Of a DNA stretch of 64,000 nucleotides, positions 55,537-64,000 are shown in pieces. This DNA is from Christensenella timonensis (GTDB taxonomy: Bacteria > Bacillota > Clostridia > Christensenellales > Christensenellaceae), in NCBI RefSeq assembly GCF_900087015.1, contig NZ_FLKP01000002.1:806001-870000 (forward strand). The letters are read 5' to 3'. The notes beneath the pieces are model-generated. The model was not told where the DNA came from and ran no database searches. It was given only the letters and a program-made list of their open reading frames with translations. Made by a program: the position numbers and the translations under genes. Numbering within the stretch: position 1 is the first letter of the stretch; each line of letters starts with the position of its first letter.

Positions 55537-56880
55537 ATGTTTGAGAATAAAACAGAACAGGAAGCAAGAGAAGAACTATTAAAAAGCGTAGGCGCGTACT
55601 GCAGAAAATATAAACTGAACCAGAAGCCTTTTCAGGCAGGGGACCGCATTACCTATGCAGCCCGTGTATACGACGAACGGGAAATGGAAAACCTCGTGGA
55701 CAGCGCGCTGGAATTCTGGCTGACTACGGGAAAATATGCCGATCGGTTCGAAAAGGATTTTTCTGAATTTCTGGGTGTAAACTATTGTTCGCTGGTGAAT
55801 TCCGGATCTTCGGCTAACCTGCTTGCATTTATGGCGCTTACCTCTCCCCTGCTGAAAGAAAAAAGGGTTTTGCCCGGGGATGAAGTGATTACTGTGGCGG
55901 CGGGCTTTCCCACGACAGTAGCCCCTATTATTCAGTATGGCGCAGTTCCCGTTTTTGTTGATGTGACGATTCCGCAGTATAACCTTGATATCAAGATGCT
56001 GGACGCGGCCCTGTCAGATAAAACGAAGGCGGTTTTTGCAGCGCATACATTAGGGAATCCCTTTGATTTGAAAGCAGTCAAAGAGTTTTGCGACAGGAAC
56101 GGGCTATGGCTGATCGAGGATAACTGCGATGCGCTCGGCTCAAAGTATTGCCTCGATGGAGAGACAAAATTTACGGGAACGGTCGGGGATATTGGAACAT
56201 CCAGTTTTTATCCGCCCCATCATATGACAATGGGAGAAGGCGGCGCAGTTTATACAAATGATGCGCTGTTGCATAAAATTGTAAATTCCCTGCGCGACTG
56301 GGGACGCGATTGCGTGTGCCCGTCCGGACGGGATAATATATGCGGGCACCGGTTCGACAGGCAGTATGGAGAACTGCCGTTTGGGTATGACCATAAATAT
56401 GTATATTCCCATTTTGGTTATAATTTGAAAGCGACGGATATGCAGGCGGCGGTGGGATGCGCGCAGTTGGAAAAATTTCCGGGATTTATTGAAAAAAGGA
56501 GAAACAACTGGCAGAAGCTTCGCGAGGGACTGGAAAGCCTGGAAGACAAGTTGATTTTACCGGAGGCGGAAATGAACTCCCAGCCGAGTTGGTTTGGATT
56601 TCTCATTACCGTAAAACCGGAAGCGGGGATCACCCGGGAAGAACTCGTGCGGGAAATGGAAAGACATGGCATCCAGACGCGCAATCTATTTGCCGGAAAC
56701 CTGATCAAACATCCCTGTTTTGACGAAATGCGCGCCTCGGGAAAGGGATATCGCGTAGTTGGAGAGTTGGAGAATACGGATCGGATCATGAACGATACGT
56801 TTTGGATTGGCGTATATCCGGGAATGACGGATGAGATGATTGACTATATGGTCAAGGTAATCAAGGAAATAATGCAATAA
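55537..56880 (+). CDS. rfbH: CDP-4-keto-6-deoxy-D-glucose-3-dehydrase (E1)
   Basis: PMP- and [2Fe-2S]-dependent enzyme that removes the 3-OH in 3,6-dideoxyhexose synthesis. 447 residues of the aminotransferase fold; the usual PLP-binding Lys is replaced by His229 in SFYPPHHMTMGEGG, the hallmark of E1, and cysteines DCVCPSGRDNIC fit its iron-sulphur site. It needs a partner reductase (E3), for which I see no gene in the window. GAGGAG upstream. Confidence 0.95.
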   Translation: MFENKTEQEAREELLKSVGAYCRKYKLNQKPFQAGDRITYAARVYDEREMENLVDSALEFWLTTGKYADRFEKDFSEFLGVNYCSLVNSGSSANLLAFMALTSPLLKEKRVLPGDEVITVAAGFPTTVAPIIQYGAVPVFVDVTIPQYNLDIKMLDAALSDKTKAVFAAHTLGNPFDLKAVKEFCDRNGLWLIEDNCDALGSKYCLDGETKFTGTVGDIGTSSFYPPHHMTMGEGGAVYTNDALLHKIVNSLRDWGRDCVCPSGRDNICGHRFDRQYGELPFGYDHKYVYSHFGYNLKATDMQAAVGCAQLEKFPGFIEKRRNNWQKLREGLESLEDKLILPEAEMNSQPSWFGFLITVKPEAGITREELVREMERHGIQTRNLFAGNLIKHPCFDEMRASGKGYRVVGELENTDRIMNDTFWIGVYPGMTDEMIDYMVKVIKEIMQ

Positions 56881-56897
56881 AGCAACAGGAGAAAGAC

Positions 56898-58712
56898 GTG
56901 AAGATAAGAGTAGCGGATTATATCGCAAATTTTTTAGCTGAAAATGATATTACGCAAATTTTTACCGTGACTGGCGGCGGCGCGATGCACCTTAATGATG
57001 CGCTGGGAAAAAATAAGGGATTGCATTGCACCTATAACCACCATGAACAGGCTTGTGCGATTGCAGCGGAAAGCTATGCGCGTTTAAGCGGTAAAATCGC
57101 TGCCGTGTGCGTTACGAGCGGACCGGGGGGGACGAATGCAATTACCGGGGTTCTGGGCGGATGGCTGGATTCTATTCCGATGCTTGTAATTTCAGGACAA
57201 GTGAAATTTGAAACAACGGTGAGAAGTACGGATTTGCCATTGCGTCAATTGGGGGATCAGGAATTTGACATTACTGCCTGCGTAAAAACAATGACGAAAT
57301 ATGCAGAAATGGTAACTGATCCAAATAAAATAAGGTATCACCTGGAAAAGGCGCTTTATTCAGCAAAGCACGGCAGAAAGGGGCCGTGCTGGCTCGATAT
57401 CCCTTTGAATGTACAGGGAGCCTTGATAGATACGGAGAATTTATGCAGGTATGATAGTAAACGGGAAGACCTTGAGCATATCCCGGAAATTTCAGATGAT
57501 GTCGTTATTGACGTCATAGAAAAATTGAAGAACGCCGAACGGCCTGTGATTTTTGCCGGTTCCGCGATTCGTTCTTCCGGAGCGGAAAAAGCATTCTATG
57601 AATTAATTGAACGCTTCAATATCCCCGTGGTGACAGCATGGAACGCCCATGATATTTTATGGGATACCCATCCGCTTTCCTTTGGACGGCCGGGGACGGT
57701 TGGTAATCGCGCCGGTAATTTTATCGTGCAGAACGCAGATGTGCTGCTTGTGCTTGGATCAAGGCTGAACATCCGCCAAATTAGCTATAACTGGGAAAAT
57801 TTTGCGGAAAGTGCATATCAGATTATGGTTGATATTGACGAGAATGAGCTGAAAAAGCCGACGCTCAGTCTGGATATGCCTATCCATGGGAATGTTGCTG
57901 AATTTATGGAAAAGATGCTGAAAACGGATCAAAGCATTGAGCCAAAGGAGCAATGGATCGCCTACTGCCAAAAGGTAAAAAGGAAGTATCCGGCAGTGCG
58001 GGAAGAACATAGGAAGCGGTTAAGCCCGATCAATCCCTATGTTTTTATTGACGAACTTACAAAGTCTTTGCCGGAGGGGCAAATCGTTGTATGCGGAAAT
58101 GGCAGCGCCTGCGTATGCACATTCCAGGCGGCGAATATCAAGAGAGGGCAGCGGCTGTATACGAATTCAGGGTGCGCCTCGATGGGCTATGATGTTCCGG
58201 CAGCGATAGGGGCCTATCAGGCATCGCATGAAAAAATTGTTTGCCTTGCCGGCGATGGAAGCCTCCAGATGAATATCCAGGAATTGCAGACCATTCGTTA
58301 TAATAATATGAATATTATTATATTTGTGCTGAATAATGATGGATATCATTCCATTCGGCAGACGCAGGGTTCTTTTTTTGGATTGCCGCTTGTTGGCGTG
58401 AACCAGGAGTCGGGAGTCGGCTTCCCGAATTTGAATAAAATTGCAGACGCTTATGAAATGCCATATTACAGGCTGGAAACGACGGAAAAAATGGACGCGG
58501 CACTGAAAGAAATATTGAGCCATGACGGCCCTGCGCTCTGTGAGGTATTGCTTGACCCGGAGCAAGCGTTCGAACCAAAATTATCTTCCAGGAAGCTTGA
58601 GGATGGAACGATGATTTCACCTTCACTTGAAGATATGTATCCATTTTTAGATAGGGAAGAATTTGAAGAAAATATGATCAAGGGCTTGAAGACTGAGAGG
58701 GAAAAATTATGA
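56898..58712 (+). CDS. Thiamine-diphosphate enzyme, YerE/acetolactate-synthase-like
   Basis: 604 residues of the acetohydroxyacid-synthase fold: catalytic Glu50 (NHHEQACAIAAESYARLSG), GPGGTNAITGVLGGWLDSIPMLVISGQV and the cofactor motif GDGSLQMNIQELQTI...LNNDGYHSI. The genome position after rfbFGH recalls YerE of Yersinia, which adds a two-carbon unit from pyruvate to C4 of CDP-3,6-dideoxy-4-keto-glucose, giving yersiniose. The start is GTG with CAGGAGAAA upstream. An ordinary ilvB is less likely because there is no ilvN and the context is glycan synthesis. Confidence 0.85.
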   Translation: MKIRVADYIANFLAENDITQIFTVTGGGAMHLNDALGKNKGLHCTYNHHEQACAIAAESYARLSGKIAAVCVTSGPGGTNAITGVLGGWLDSIPMLVISGQVKFETTVRSTDLPLRQLGDQEFDITACVKTMTKYAEMVTDPNKIRYHLEKALYSAKHGRKGPCWLDIPLNVQGALIDTENLCRYDSKREDLEHIPEISDDVVIDVIEKLKNAERPVIFAGSAIRSSGAEKAFYELIERFNIPVVTAWNAHDILWDTHPLSFGRPGTVGNRAGNFIVQNADVLLVLGSRLNIRQISYNWENFAESAYQIMVDIDENELKKPTLSLDMPIHGNVAEFMEKMLKTDQSIEPKEQWIAYCQKVKRKYPAVREEHRKRLSPINPYVFIDELTKSLPEGQIVVCGNGSACVCTFQAANIKRGQRLYTNSGCASMGYDVPAAIGAYQASHEKIVCLAGDGSLQMNIQELQTIRYNNMNIIIFVLNNDGYHSIRQTQGSFFGLPLVGVNQESGVGFPNLNKIADAYEMPYYRLETTEKMDAALKEILSHDGPALCEVLLDPEQAFEPKLSSRKLEDGTMISPSLEDMYPFLDREEFEENMIKGLKTEREKL

Positions 58713-59512
58713 ATCTGATTACAAAAGAAATGTTGGATGTTTTAAAGCAGCTTCGGGATGAATATGGGATTCTCGCTGTGAAAGCAGAATTTGAAGCGGA
58801 GGGCTCCAGAACGGATGAGCTCATTTCCTTGAACGAAGTTGTGTTCCGGGCCGATATGAAAATGTTTATCAAAATTGGCGGATGCGAGGCGGTTCGGGAT
58901 ATGGATCAATGCCGTCTTTTGGGTGCGCGGGGGATCATGGCGCCTATGATTGAGACGCCATTCGCAATGCAGAAATTCTGCGATGCCTCAAACAAGGTAT
59001 TTACGGAACATGAGCAAAAAGACATCGAATTTATTATCAATGCGGAAACTGGCGTTGCGCTTCAAAATTTTGACGGTATTTTAGCAAAAGGGAAAGGTTT
59101 ATTGGACACAATTTCGATTGGACGTGTCGATCTCTCGGCATCAGTGGGACTTTCCCGAAAAGAAATTAATAGCGACCAAGTTTTCGATATGGCAAAAGAA
59201 TTTGCGGAGAAGGCGCTTGCAAACAATGTTAAGGTCGGGTTTGGCGGCGGAATTTCATTTGATGCGATTCCGTTCATACGAAATATGGAACCGTTTGTAT
59301 CCCGGTTTGAAACACGTAAAATCGTTTTCGACCTGCAAAACTGCAAGGATAAGATGGAGGAAGCGATTCTTTGCGCAATGCATTTTGAATATTTGTATTT
59401 AAAAGGGAAATGCGCGTTCTACGATAGAATGGCGAAAGAAGACGAAAACAGGATGATTATGCTGAAGCAACGTATCGACGCGGCTGAAGGCAAGGATGCG
59501 GATTATTGCTGA
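58709..59512 (+). CDS. HpcH/HpaI-like aldolase of the glycan operon
   Basis: 267 residues, TIM-barrel of the HpcH/HpaI aldolase/citrate lyase family. The likely metal ligands are Glu in MAPMIETPFAM and Asp in SIGRVDLSASVGLSR, the family's G-x-x-D-L-x-x-S-x-G motif. It lacks a signal peptide. Members make or break C-C bonds with pyruvate or oxaloacetate as the enolate. No such enzyme belongs to the known yersiniose pathway. It overlaps the thiamine gene by four bases, so the two products are made together. Confidence 0.8.
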   Translation: MNLITKEMLDVLKQLRDEYGILAVKAEFEAEGSRTDELISLNEVVFRADMKMFIKIGGCEAVRDMDQCRLLGARGIMAPMIETPFAMQKFCDASNKVFTEHEQKDIEFIINAETGVALQNFDGILAKGKGLLDTISIGRVDLSASVGLSRKEINSDQVFDMAKEFAEKALANNVKVGFGGGISFDAIPFIRNMEPFVSRFETRKIVFDLQNCKDKMEEAILCAMHFEYLYLKGKCAFYDRMAKEDENRMIMLKQRIDAAEGKDADYC

Positions 59513-59514
59513 AA

Positions 59515-60327
59515 ATGACGATGCGGAACGAATTGATTTCTGAGATAAAGAAAAAAAAGGTCTTTGTGTTGGATTTGGACGGAGTATTATATTTGAACAA
59601 CACTTTGATCGAAAATGCAGATAAGGCAGTTGCGCTGTTGCGCGAGGCTGGGTATCGTGTCGCGTTCCTGACGAATAATTCCGGGAAAAGCAGGACATCC
59701 GTTTGCATGAAATTGAATAAACTGGGCATATGCTGTGACGAAGGAGAAGTGTATACTTCGATTGATTCGGCAATTCGTTATATTAAGCAAAAACAGTTGG
59801 ATAAAACCGGAGTCTTTTACGTAGGAAGCGAAGAGATGCGCGAAAGGCTGCACGAGGCAGATATACAGACGGCCCCGCCGGATACATGCAGTTGTATCTT
59901 GGTTGGATTCAAGAAAGACGTGACATATGATGACGCGGCGCAAGCTATTATTGCGCTGCGCCGCAACGTACCTTTTTTAATTTGCAACAGGGACCCATAT
60001 TTTCCCGATGTGAATGATAATCTGATGCCTGGCTGCGGTTATACGGTTGGGGCAATCGAAGGTTGCTATACACGAAAAGCGGACGTAAACGCCGGGAAAC
60101 CGGAGCCGCGGATCCTGGATGTTGTCTGTGACGCATATCATGTTACCCACGATGAACTCGTATTGGTGGGAGACCTATACCATGCGGACATTAAGCTGGC
60201 GAAAAAAGCCGGCATCCCGGCGGTATATGTGGGGAAGGAAGAATGGATGAAGGATGAACGGGGGGTCCTGTGCGCAAAAAGTTTATACCAGTTCGTTCAA
60301 AATGACTTACTAAGGAAGAAAATGTGA
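59515..60327 (+). CDS. HAD-superfamily phosphatase (NagD-like, class IIA)
   Basis: 270 residues. Motif I DLDGVLYLNN, motif II FLTNNSGKSR, motif III within NAGKPEP and motif IV VGDLYHADI. The order and the cap type match NagD/phosphoglycolate-phosphatase-like HAD class IIA enzymes. An ATG at 59515 follows the aldolase stop; a TTG at 59506 would overlap it. Substrate unknown; the operon suggests a phosphorylated sugar or the aldolase product. Confidence 0.85.
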   Translation: MTMRNELISEIKKKKVFVLDLDGVLYLNNTLIENADKAVALLREAGYRVAFLTNNSGKSRTSVCMKLNKLGICCDEGEVYTSIDSAIRYIKQKQLDKTGVFYVGSEEMRERLHEADIQTAPPDTCSCILVGFKKDVTYDDAAQAIIALRRNVPFLICNRDPYFPDVNDNLMPGCGYTVGAIEGCYTRKADVNAGKPEPRILDVVCDAYHVTHDELVLVGDLYHADIKLAKKAGIPAVYVGKEEWMKDERGVLCAKSLYQFVQNDLLRKKM

Positions 60328-61256
60328 AAAAGATTATTGTGACGGGGGCGACGGGCATGATTGGGGCCTTTCTGGCACGGCTGGCAGCAACGCGGGGAAT
60401 CGAAGTACTTGCTGTTATTCGCCCAGGCTCTTCAAAGCGCCGGAATATACCGGAGCACCCCAATGTAAAAATTATAGAATGTGATCTTGGCAATTTATCC
60501 GGCCTGCCTCCTCAGAAGGGGGAAGGCGGGATATTGTTTCATATGGCGTGGGAAAAAACATACGGCGGCGGACGGGACAATGTCGCGGCGCAAATGAAAA
60601 ATATCCAATATACGCTCGATGCGGTTGAACTTGCAAAGCGTTCCGGCTGCAGCGCTTTTATTGGAGCAGGTTCTCAGGCAGAGTATGGACGTATTGCAGA
60701 TGGAACGCTTTCTCCTTTTTTGCCAGTCGATCCGCAGACTGGTTATGGAATTGCGAAACATACGGCTGGAGCGCTCAGCAGAATTTTGTGCAGGCAGTAT
60801 GGAATCCGGCATTGCTGGGGACGTATTTTAAGCGCGTATGGACCGATGGATAATCCATATACGCTGATTTCATATTGTGTAGACAGTTTCTTGCGGAGAC
60901 AAACGCCGGCATTGACAAATTGTGACCAAATATGGGACTATATCTATGGCGCAGACGCCGCCAGAGCGTTTTTGGCGATTGGAGAGTCTGGAAAAGACGG
61001 AAGCATATACTGTATTGGCAGCGGAAAGGCCCAACCGCTTAAACGGTATATCGAGACAATTCGGGACTCGATCGATACGAAGCTGAAGATTGGGTTTGGC
61101 GAACGGGACTATTATCCGGATCAGGTGATGAAAATGCAGGCTGATATCAGGAATTTGACCCAAGATACAGGATTTTTTCCTGATACGCCTTTTGAGGAAG
61201 GCATTAGGCACGCGATAGAATGGCGAAAAAAGGAAATGGAAAATGAAAAAAATTAG
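60324..61256 (+). CDS. NAD-dependent epimerase/reductase of the glycan operon
   Basis: 310 residues, extended SDR: TGATGMIGAFLARL at the start, SQAEYG and catalytic Tyr-x-x-x-Lys in TGYGIAKHTAG. It might reduce the 4-keto or the new side-chain keto group of the CDP-sugar (the YerF-like role) or be an epimerase. GTG start at 60324 overlapping the HAD stop. Assignment beyond SDR is inferred from position. Confidence 0.85.
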   Translation: MKKIIVTGATGMIGAFLARLAATRGIEVLAVIRPGSSKRRNIPEHPNVKIIECDLGNLSGLPPQKGEGGILFHMAWEKTYGGGRDNVAAQMKNIQYTLDAVELAKRSGCSAFIGAGSQAEYGRIADGTLSPFLPVDPQTGYGIAKHTAGALSRILCRQYGIRHCWGRILSAYGPMDNPYTLISYCVDSFLRRQTPALTNCDQIWDYIYGADAARAFLAIGESGKDGSIYCIGSGKAQPLKRYIETIRDSIDTKLKIGFGERDYYPDQVMKMQADIRNLTQDTGFFPDTPFEEGIRHAIEWRKKEMENEKN

Positions 61257-62205
61257 CATTTTGGTGGCATGTTTCAATGAAGTTGAGAATGTAAAACCGC
61301 TTTCAGAAGCACTCAGAAATGTATTTCAGAAACAATTGCCAAGTTATGACTATGAAATTGTTTTTATCGACAACTACTCTACTGACGGCACGCGGGATTT
61401 GCTTGAAGAAATGTGCAAAAATGACGCGCATATTAAAACGATCTTTAATGCCAAGAATTTTGGGCATATTCGTTCCCCTTATTATGGATTGCTGCAAACC
61501 AGCGGGGATTGCACAATATCACTGTGTGCGGATTTCCAGGATCCACCGGAATTAATTCCCCAATTTGTAAAAGAGTGGGAGAACGGATATAAGATTGTCA
61601 TCGGCGTTAAAACAAACAGCGAAGAAAATAAGTTGATGTATGCGATCCGTTCAGCTTATTACAAATTAATTAAAAAGATATCCGATGTAGACCAGATCGA
61701 ACATTTTACCGGATTTGGGCTTTATGATAAGAGCTTTATCGAAGTGCTGCGCGAGCTTGACGATCCGATGCCCTATATGCGCGGTATTGTAGCGGAATTA
61801 GGGCCGGAACGCAAAGAAATTCCTTATGAACAGCCAAAACGCAAAGCAGGAAAGACAAAAAATAATTTTTATACCTTATATGATATGGCGATGCTTGGAA
61901 TCACGTCTTATTCAAAAGTTATTTTAAGACTGGCCACGATCGTTGGATTTATTTTTTCGGCAGCGAGTTTTGTAATTGCCATTATCTATTTGATTTTAAA
62001 GCTGGTGAACTGGGACAATTTTGCGGCCGGGACGGCCCCGATCCTGATTGGTTTGTTTCTGATCGGTTCTTTGTTAATGTTTTTTATAGGATTTATGGGA
62101 GAGTATATTTTGAATATTAATACACGAGTCATGAAAAGGCCGCTCGTGGTGGAAGAGAAGCGGATTAATTTCACTTCCGAAAGTAAGAAAGATTCAGAGA
62201 AATAA
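61243..62205 (+). CDS. Polyprenyl-phosphate glycosyltransferase (GT2, GtrB/DPM1-like)
   Basis: 320 residues: GT-A domain (ISILVACFNEVENV, FIDNYSTDGT, CADFQDPPELIPQFVKEW with the metal DxD-like motif, HFTGFGLYD) and two C-terminal membrane helices (ILRLATIVGFIFSAASFVIAIIYLI, APILIGLFLIGSLLMFFIGFMGEYIL). Such enzymes load a sugar from a nucleotide onto undecaprenyl phosphate, giving the donor for GT-C transferases such as those at 46654 and 53360. It overlaps the previous gene by 14 bases. Confidence 0.92.
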   Translation: MKKISILVACFNEVENVKPLSEALRNVFQKQLPSYDYEIVFIDNYSTDGTRDLLEEMCKNDAHIKTIFNAKNFGHIRSPYYGLLQTSGDCTISLCADFQDPPELIPQFVKEWENGYKIVIGVKTNSEENKLMYAIRSAYYKLIKKISDVDQIEHFTGFGLYDKSFIEVLRELDDPMPYMRGIVAELGPERKEIPYEQPKRKAGKTKNNFYTLYDMAMLGITSYSKVILRLATIVGFIFSAASFVIAIIYLILKLVNWDNFAAGTAPILIGLFLIGSLLMFFIGFMGEYILNINTRVMKRPLVVEEKRINFTSESKKDSEK

Positions 62206-62211
62206 TATAAA

Positions 62212-63438
62212 ATGGAAAAACAAATTAAGAAAAAGGCGATCGCAGGGGATTTGCTGTACAGCATGGTTGCGCTCGTATTGTTCAACGGAGTTTTGCAGCT
62301 GATTGTCTATCCGCTTATTAATCGGGAAATGGGGGAATCGGCGTTTGGAGACGTCCTATATCTGATAGGTATCGTTTCTATTTTGGCACCATCGTTTGGC
62401 CCGGCAGTGAATAATACCCGCTTAGTGCTTCAAAATCGTCTCGAAACAAAAAACGGTGATTATAATTTTACCTTGCTCTTGTTTTCGGGTTTATCTGTCG
62501 CAGCCGTGGTTGTCATTTTGCTTTTTAGCAGACAGCTTAGCCTGATGACGGCAATTATTTTATCTGCAATCACTATTTTAACCATTTTCCGCTACTATTC
62601 GGATGTGGAATATCGGCTAAAAATTAATTACAAAAAATATCTGGTTTTTTATGTAATTTTATCCATCGGGTATTTGCTCGGGCTGGGAGCATACTATCTT
62701 ACTAAAAACTGGGTATGGGTATTTCTGATCGCGGAGGCAGCGCCGATTCTTTTTGTAATACTGCGCGGAAATATTTATAAGAAAGCGTTCCAATGCTCCG
62801 AGAACAGAAAAGCAGTGCTGCGCGATTCGTTTATTCTTGCGCTTTCTTATTTGTTGTCCTATTCAATGATGAACATGGATCGTCTTGTTTTAATGAACAT
62901 GGTGAGCAGTGATGCTGTTTCGCAATATTATGTCCTTTCCTTGATTGGGAAAACAGTGGCGCTGCTGGTAGGGCCGATCAGCAGCATTATGATTAGCTAT
63001 TTATCCAAATTTAGCGACATGATGGGCAAGAAGCTCTATCTTAAAATTATTATTTTAATGGCGGTTTTGTGCGCTGCGTTTTTGGTGGTTGCCATCGTTG
63101 CCACCCCGATTTTCATCCGAATTTTCTATCCAAACCTAGCCGGACAGCCTTTCTTTTTGATTGTCATTATAAATATTTCGCAAATTGTATTTTTTGCAGG
63201 CAGCCTATTGCTGATTGTTGTCCTTACGCTGAGTAGCGTAAAATGGCAACTGATTATTCAAGGAACTTATGCGGTACTTCTCACAATTTTATCGGTATTA
63301 TTTACACACTACTGGGCTATTGCCGGGTTTGCGCTTGCCGTGTTAATTTCCAATATCTACCGTTTTATGTGTACGCTTTTGATTGGCCTGAAAAAAAGCA
63401 AAGAAAAGAATTTTGCAATTAAGGAGGCTCCGAATTGA
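62212..63438 (+). CDS. Oligosaccharide flippase (Wzx/MviN-like)
   Basis: 408 residues, about 12 membrane segments, typical of the polysaccharide-transport (PST) family: LLYSMVALVLFNGVLQLIVYPLINREMGESAFGDVLYLIGIVS at the start and a central YLLSYSMMNMDRLVLMNMVSSDAVSQYYVLSLIGKTV. Moves lipid-linked glycan across the membrane. The following gene starts in its stop codon. Confidence 0.88.
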   Translation: MEKQIKKKAIAGDLLYSMVALVLFNGVLQLIVYPLINREMGESAFGDVLYLIGIVSILAPSFGPAVNNTRLVLQNRLETKNGDYNFTLLLFSGLSVAAVVVILLFSRQLSLMTAIILSAITILTIFRYYSDVEYRLKINYKKYLVFYVILSIGYLLGLGAYYLTKNWVWVFLIAEAAPILFVILRGNIYKKAFQCSENRKAVLRDSFILALSYLLSYSMMNMDRLVLMNMVSSDAVSQYYVLSLIGKTVALLVGPISSIMISYLSKFSDMMGKKLYLKIIILMAVLCAAFLVVAIVATPIFIRIFYPNLAGQPFFLIVIINISQIVFFAGSLLLIVVLTLSSVKWQLIIQGTYAVLLTILSVLFTHYWAIAGFALAVLISNIYRFMCTLLIGLKKSKEKNFAIKEAPN

Positions 63439-64000
63439 AAATAGGAATTTTGACGGTATATTTTGCCGACTATGGATCTTACTATCAGGCTGTCAGCCTG
63501 TGTAAGGCGATACAAAGCCTGGGACATGAATGCGAATTAATCAATGAGAGCGTTCGTTATTGGCGTTCACCCAGATTATGGGCAGGGCATATCGGGACGG
63601 TGTTCTTGCCGGAGAAAGTAAAGAGGGCGATTGGGAAAAAGGTGGCTGCATATAATAATTACCTGAATCTGCAAAAGGCAATAAGCAAGCAAACCATTTC
63701 GGAAGCGCGGCTTAGTATTAAAAAGTTATCTGCGGAATATGATTGTGTTATTATAGGAAGCGATGAGTTGTGGTCCGCCACGAATCCGCTTACGCGTTAT
63801 GTTCCTAGCTATTTTGGATACGGCCTGAGATGCCCGCGCATATCCTACTCCACTTCGGGTATTACAATGGAAAATCCGGATCAAAAACTGGAGCAAAAGA
63901 TGAAGCGCGGACTGCAAAGTTTTACTTGCCTTGCTGTACGCGACGTATATACGCAAGAGTGGGTAGAGCGGTTGTCAGAGAAGAAATGTGAGTTGGTGAT
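63435..64000 (+). CDS. Polysaccharide pyruvyl transferase-family protein (partial at window edge)
   Basis: Open to the window end, 188 residues seen. The start is TTG at 63435 with AAGGAGG 7 bases upstream, overlapping the flippase stop. The family features are GILTVYFADYGSYYQAVSLCKAIQSLGHE, CVIIGSDELWSATNP and LAVRDVYTQEWV. Members of the family (CsaB-like) add pyruvate ketals to surface glycans, often as ligands for S-layer proteins. The C-terminal part lies outside. Confidence 0.88.
   Translation, partial: MKIGILTVYFADYGSYYQAVSLCKAIQSLGHECELINESVRYWRSPRLWAGHIGTVFLPEKVKRAIGKKVAAYNNYLNLQKAISKQTISEARLSIKKLSAEYDCVIIGSDELWSATNPLTRYVPSYFGYGLRCPRISYSTSGITMENPDQKLEQKMKRGLQSFTCLAVRDVYTQEWVERLSEKKCELV

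Noticed and set aside
56898-58712. Housekeeping acetolactate synthase (ilvB)
   Set aside because: Fold matches, but there is no ilvN or other branched-chain gene and it is embedded in the CDP-sugar operon.

Overview
The window looks like a chromosome segment of a low-to-medium GC, Gram-positive-type anaerobe of the class Clostridia. The gene order nth-obgE-yhbY-nadD-yqeK-rsfS, the B. subtilis-like ykoEDC thiamine/HMP transporter under a TPP riboswitch, the rplJ-rplL pair behind an L10-type leader, and GAPDH/class II aldolase of Firmicutes type all point there. A member of the Christensenellaceae or a relative is a guess, not a conclusion.

Layout. 1-5 kb: an edge-truncated XRE regulator with a membrane tail, then a tightly overlapping housekeeping operon (nth, obgE, yhbY, nadD, yqeK, rsfS). 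5-12 kb: a MarR/MATE divergon with two palindromic operators, a fused CoA-transferase, a 47-residue membrane protein too short for most gene callers, a DacF-type D,D-carboxypeptidase, leuB and a TIM-barrel epimerase. 12.7-16.6 kb: TPP riboswitch plus attenuator controlling ykoE, an unusual NMT1/THI5-like protein without a signal peptide, ykoD and ykoC. 16.7-19.7 kb: an HD nucleotidase, the L10 leader with rplJ-rplL, and three small uncharacterised genes. 19.8-23.8 kb: a two-component system, a membrane-anchored protein of unknown function and a VanY-type carboxypeptidase. 24-28.5 kb: a cupin regulator and a complete polyamine ABC transporter. 28.6-36.2 kb: a cytidylate-kinase-like protein, a second MATE pump, an M29 aminopeptidase, galE, an IS3-family element placed exactly in the tetraloop of the galE/fba terminator, class II fba, and a pair of small 4-TM transporters.

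36.3-46.7 kb is the mobile part. A tyrosine-recombinase element of about 9 kb has integrated inside the last codons of gap. It brings its own version of the GAPDH C-terminus, so the enzyme stays whole, and the displaced native 3' end is still readable at the far end of the element. The element carries an integrase, a replication-protein-like gene, a ribbon-helix-helix regulator, a lipoprotein and a small BamE-like protein, a serine resolvase with inverted repeats that may be its res site, a second IS3-family element and an ImmA/IrrE-PIN pair. Beyond the displaced gap end lies a decayed second integrase start, which suggests repeated integration at this locus.

46.7-64 kb is a cell-surface glycan region: a GT-C membrane protein, a large secreted subtilisin with DUF4214 repeats, then an eleven-gene operon (rfbF, rfbG, GT-C, rfbH, a thiamine-diphosphate enzyme, an HpcH/HpaI-like aldolase, a HAD phosphatase, an NAD-dependent epimerase/reductase, a GtrB-like glycosyltransferase, a flippase and a polysaccharide pyruvyl transferase). 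RfbF-RfbG-RfbH make the CDP-3,6-dideoxy-4-keto-hexose route. The thiamine enzyme recalls YerE of yersiniose synthesis, and the aldolase and phosphatase have no role in that known pathway, so this operon is the best candidate for an undescribed branched-sugar pathway. I could not run searches or compute base composition; all family calls are from motifs and recall.
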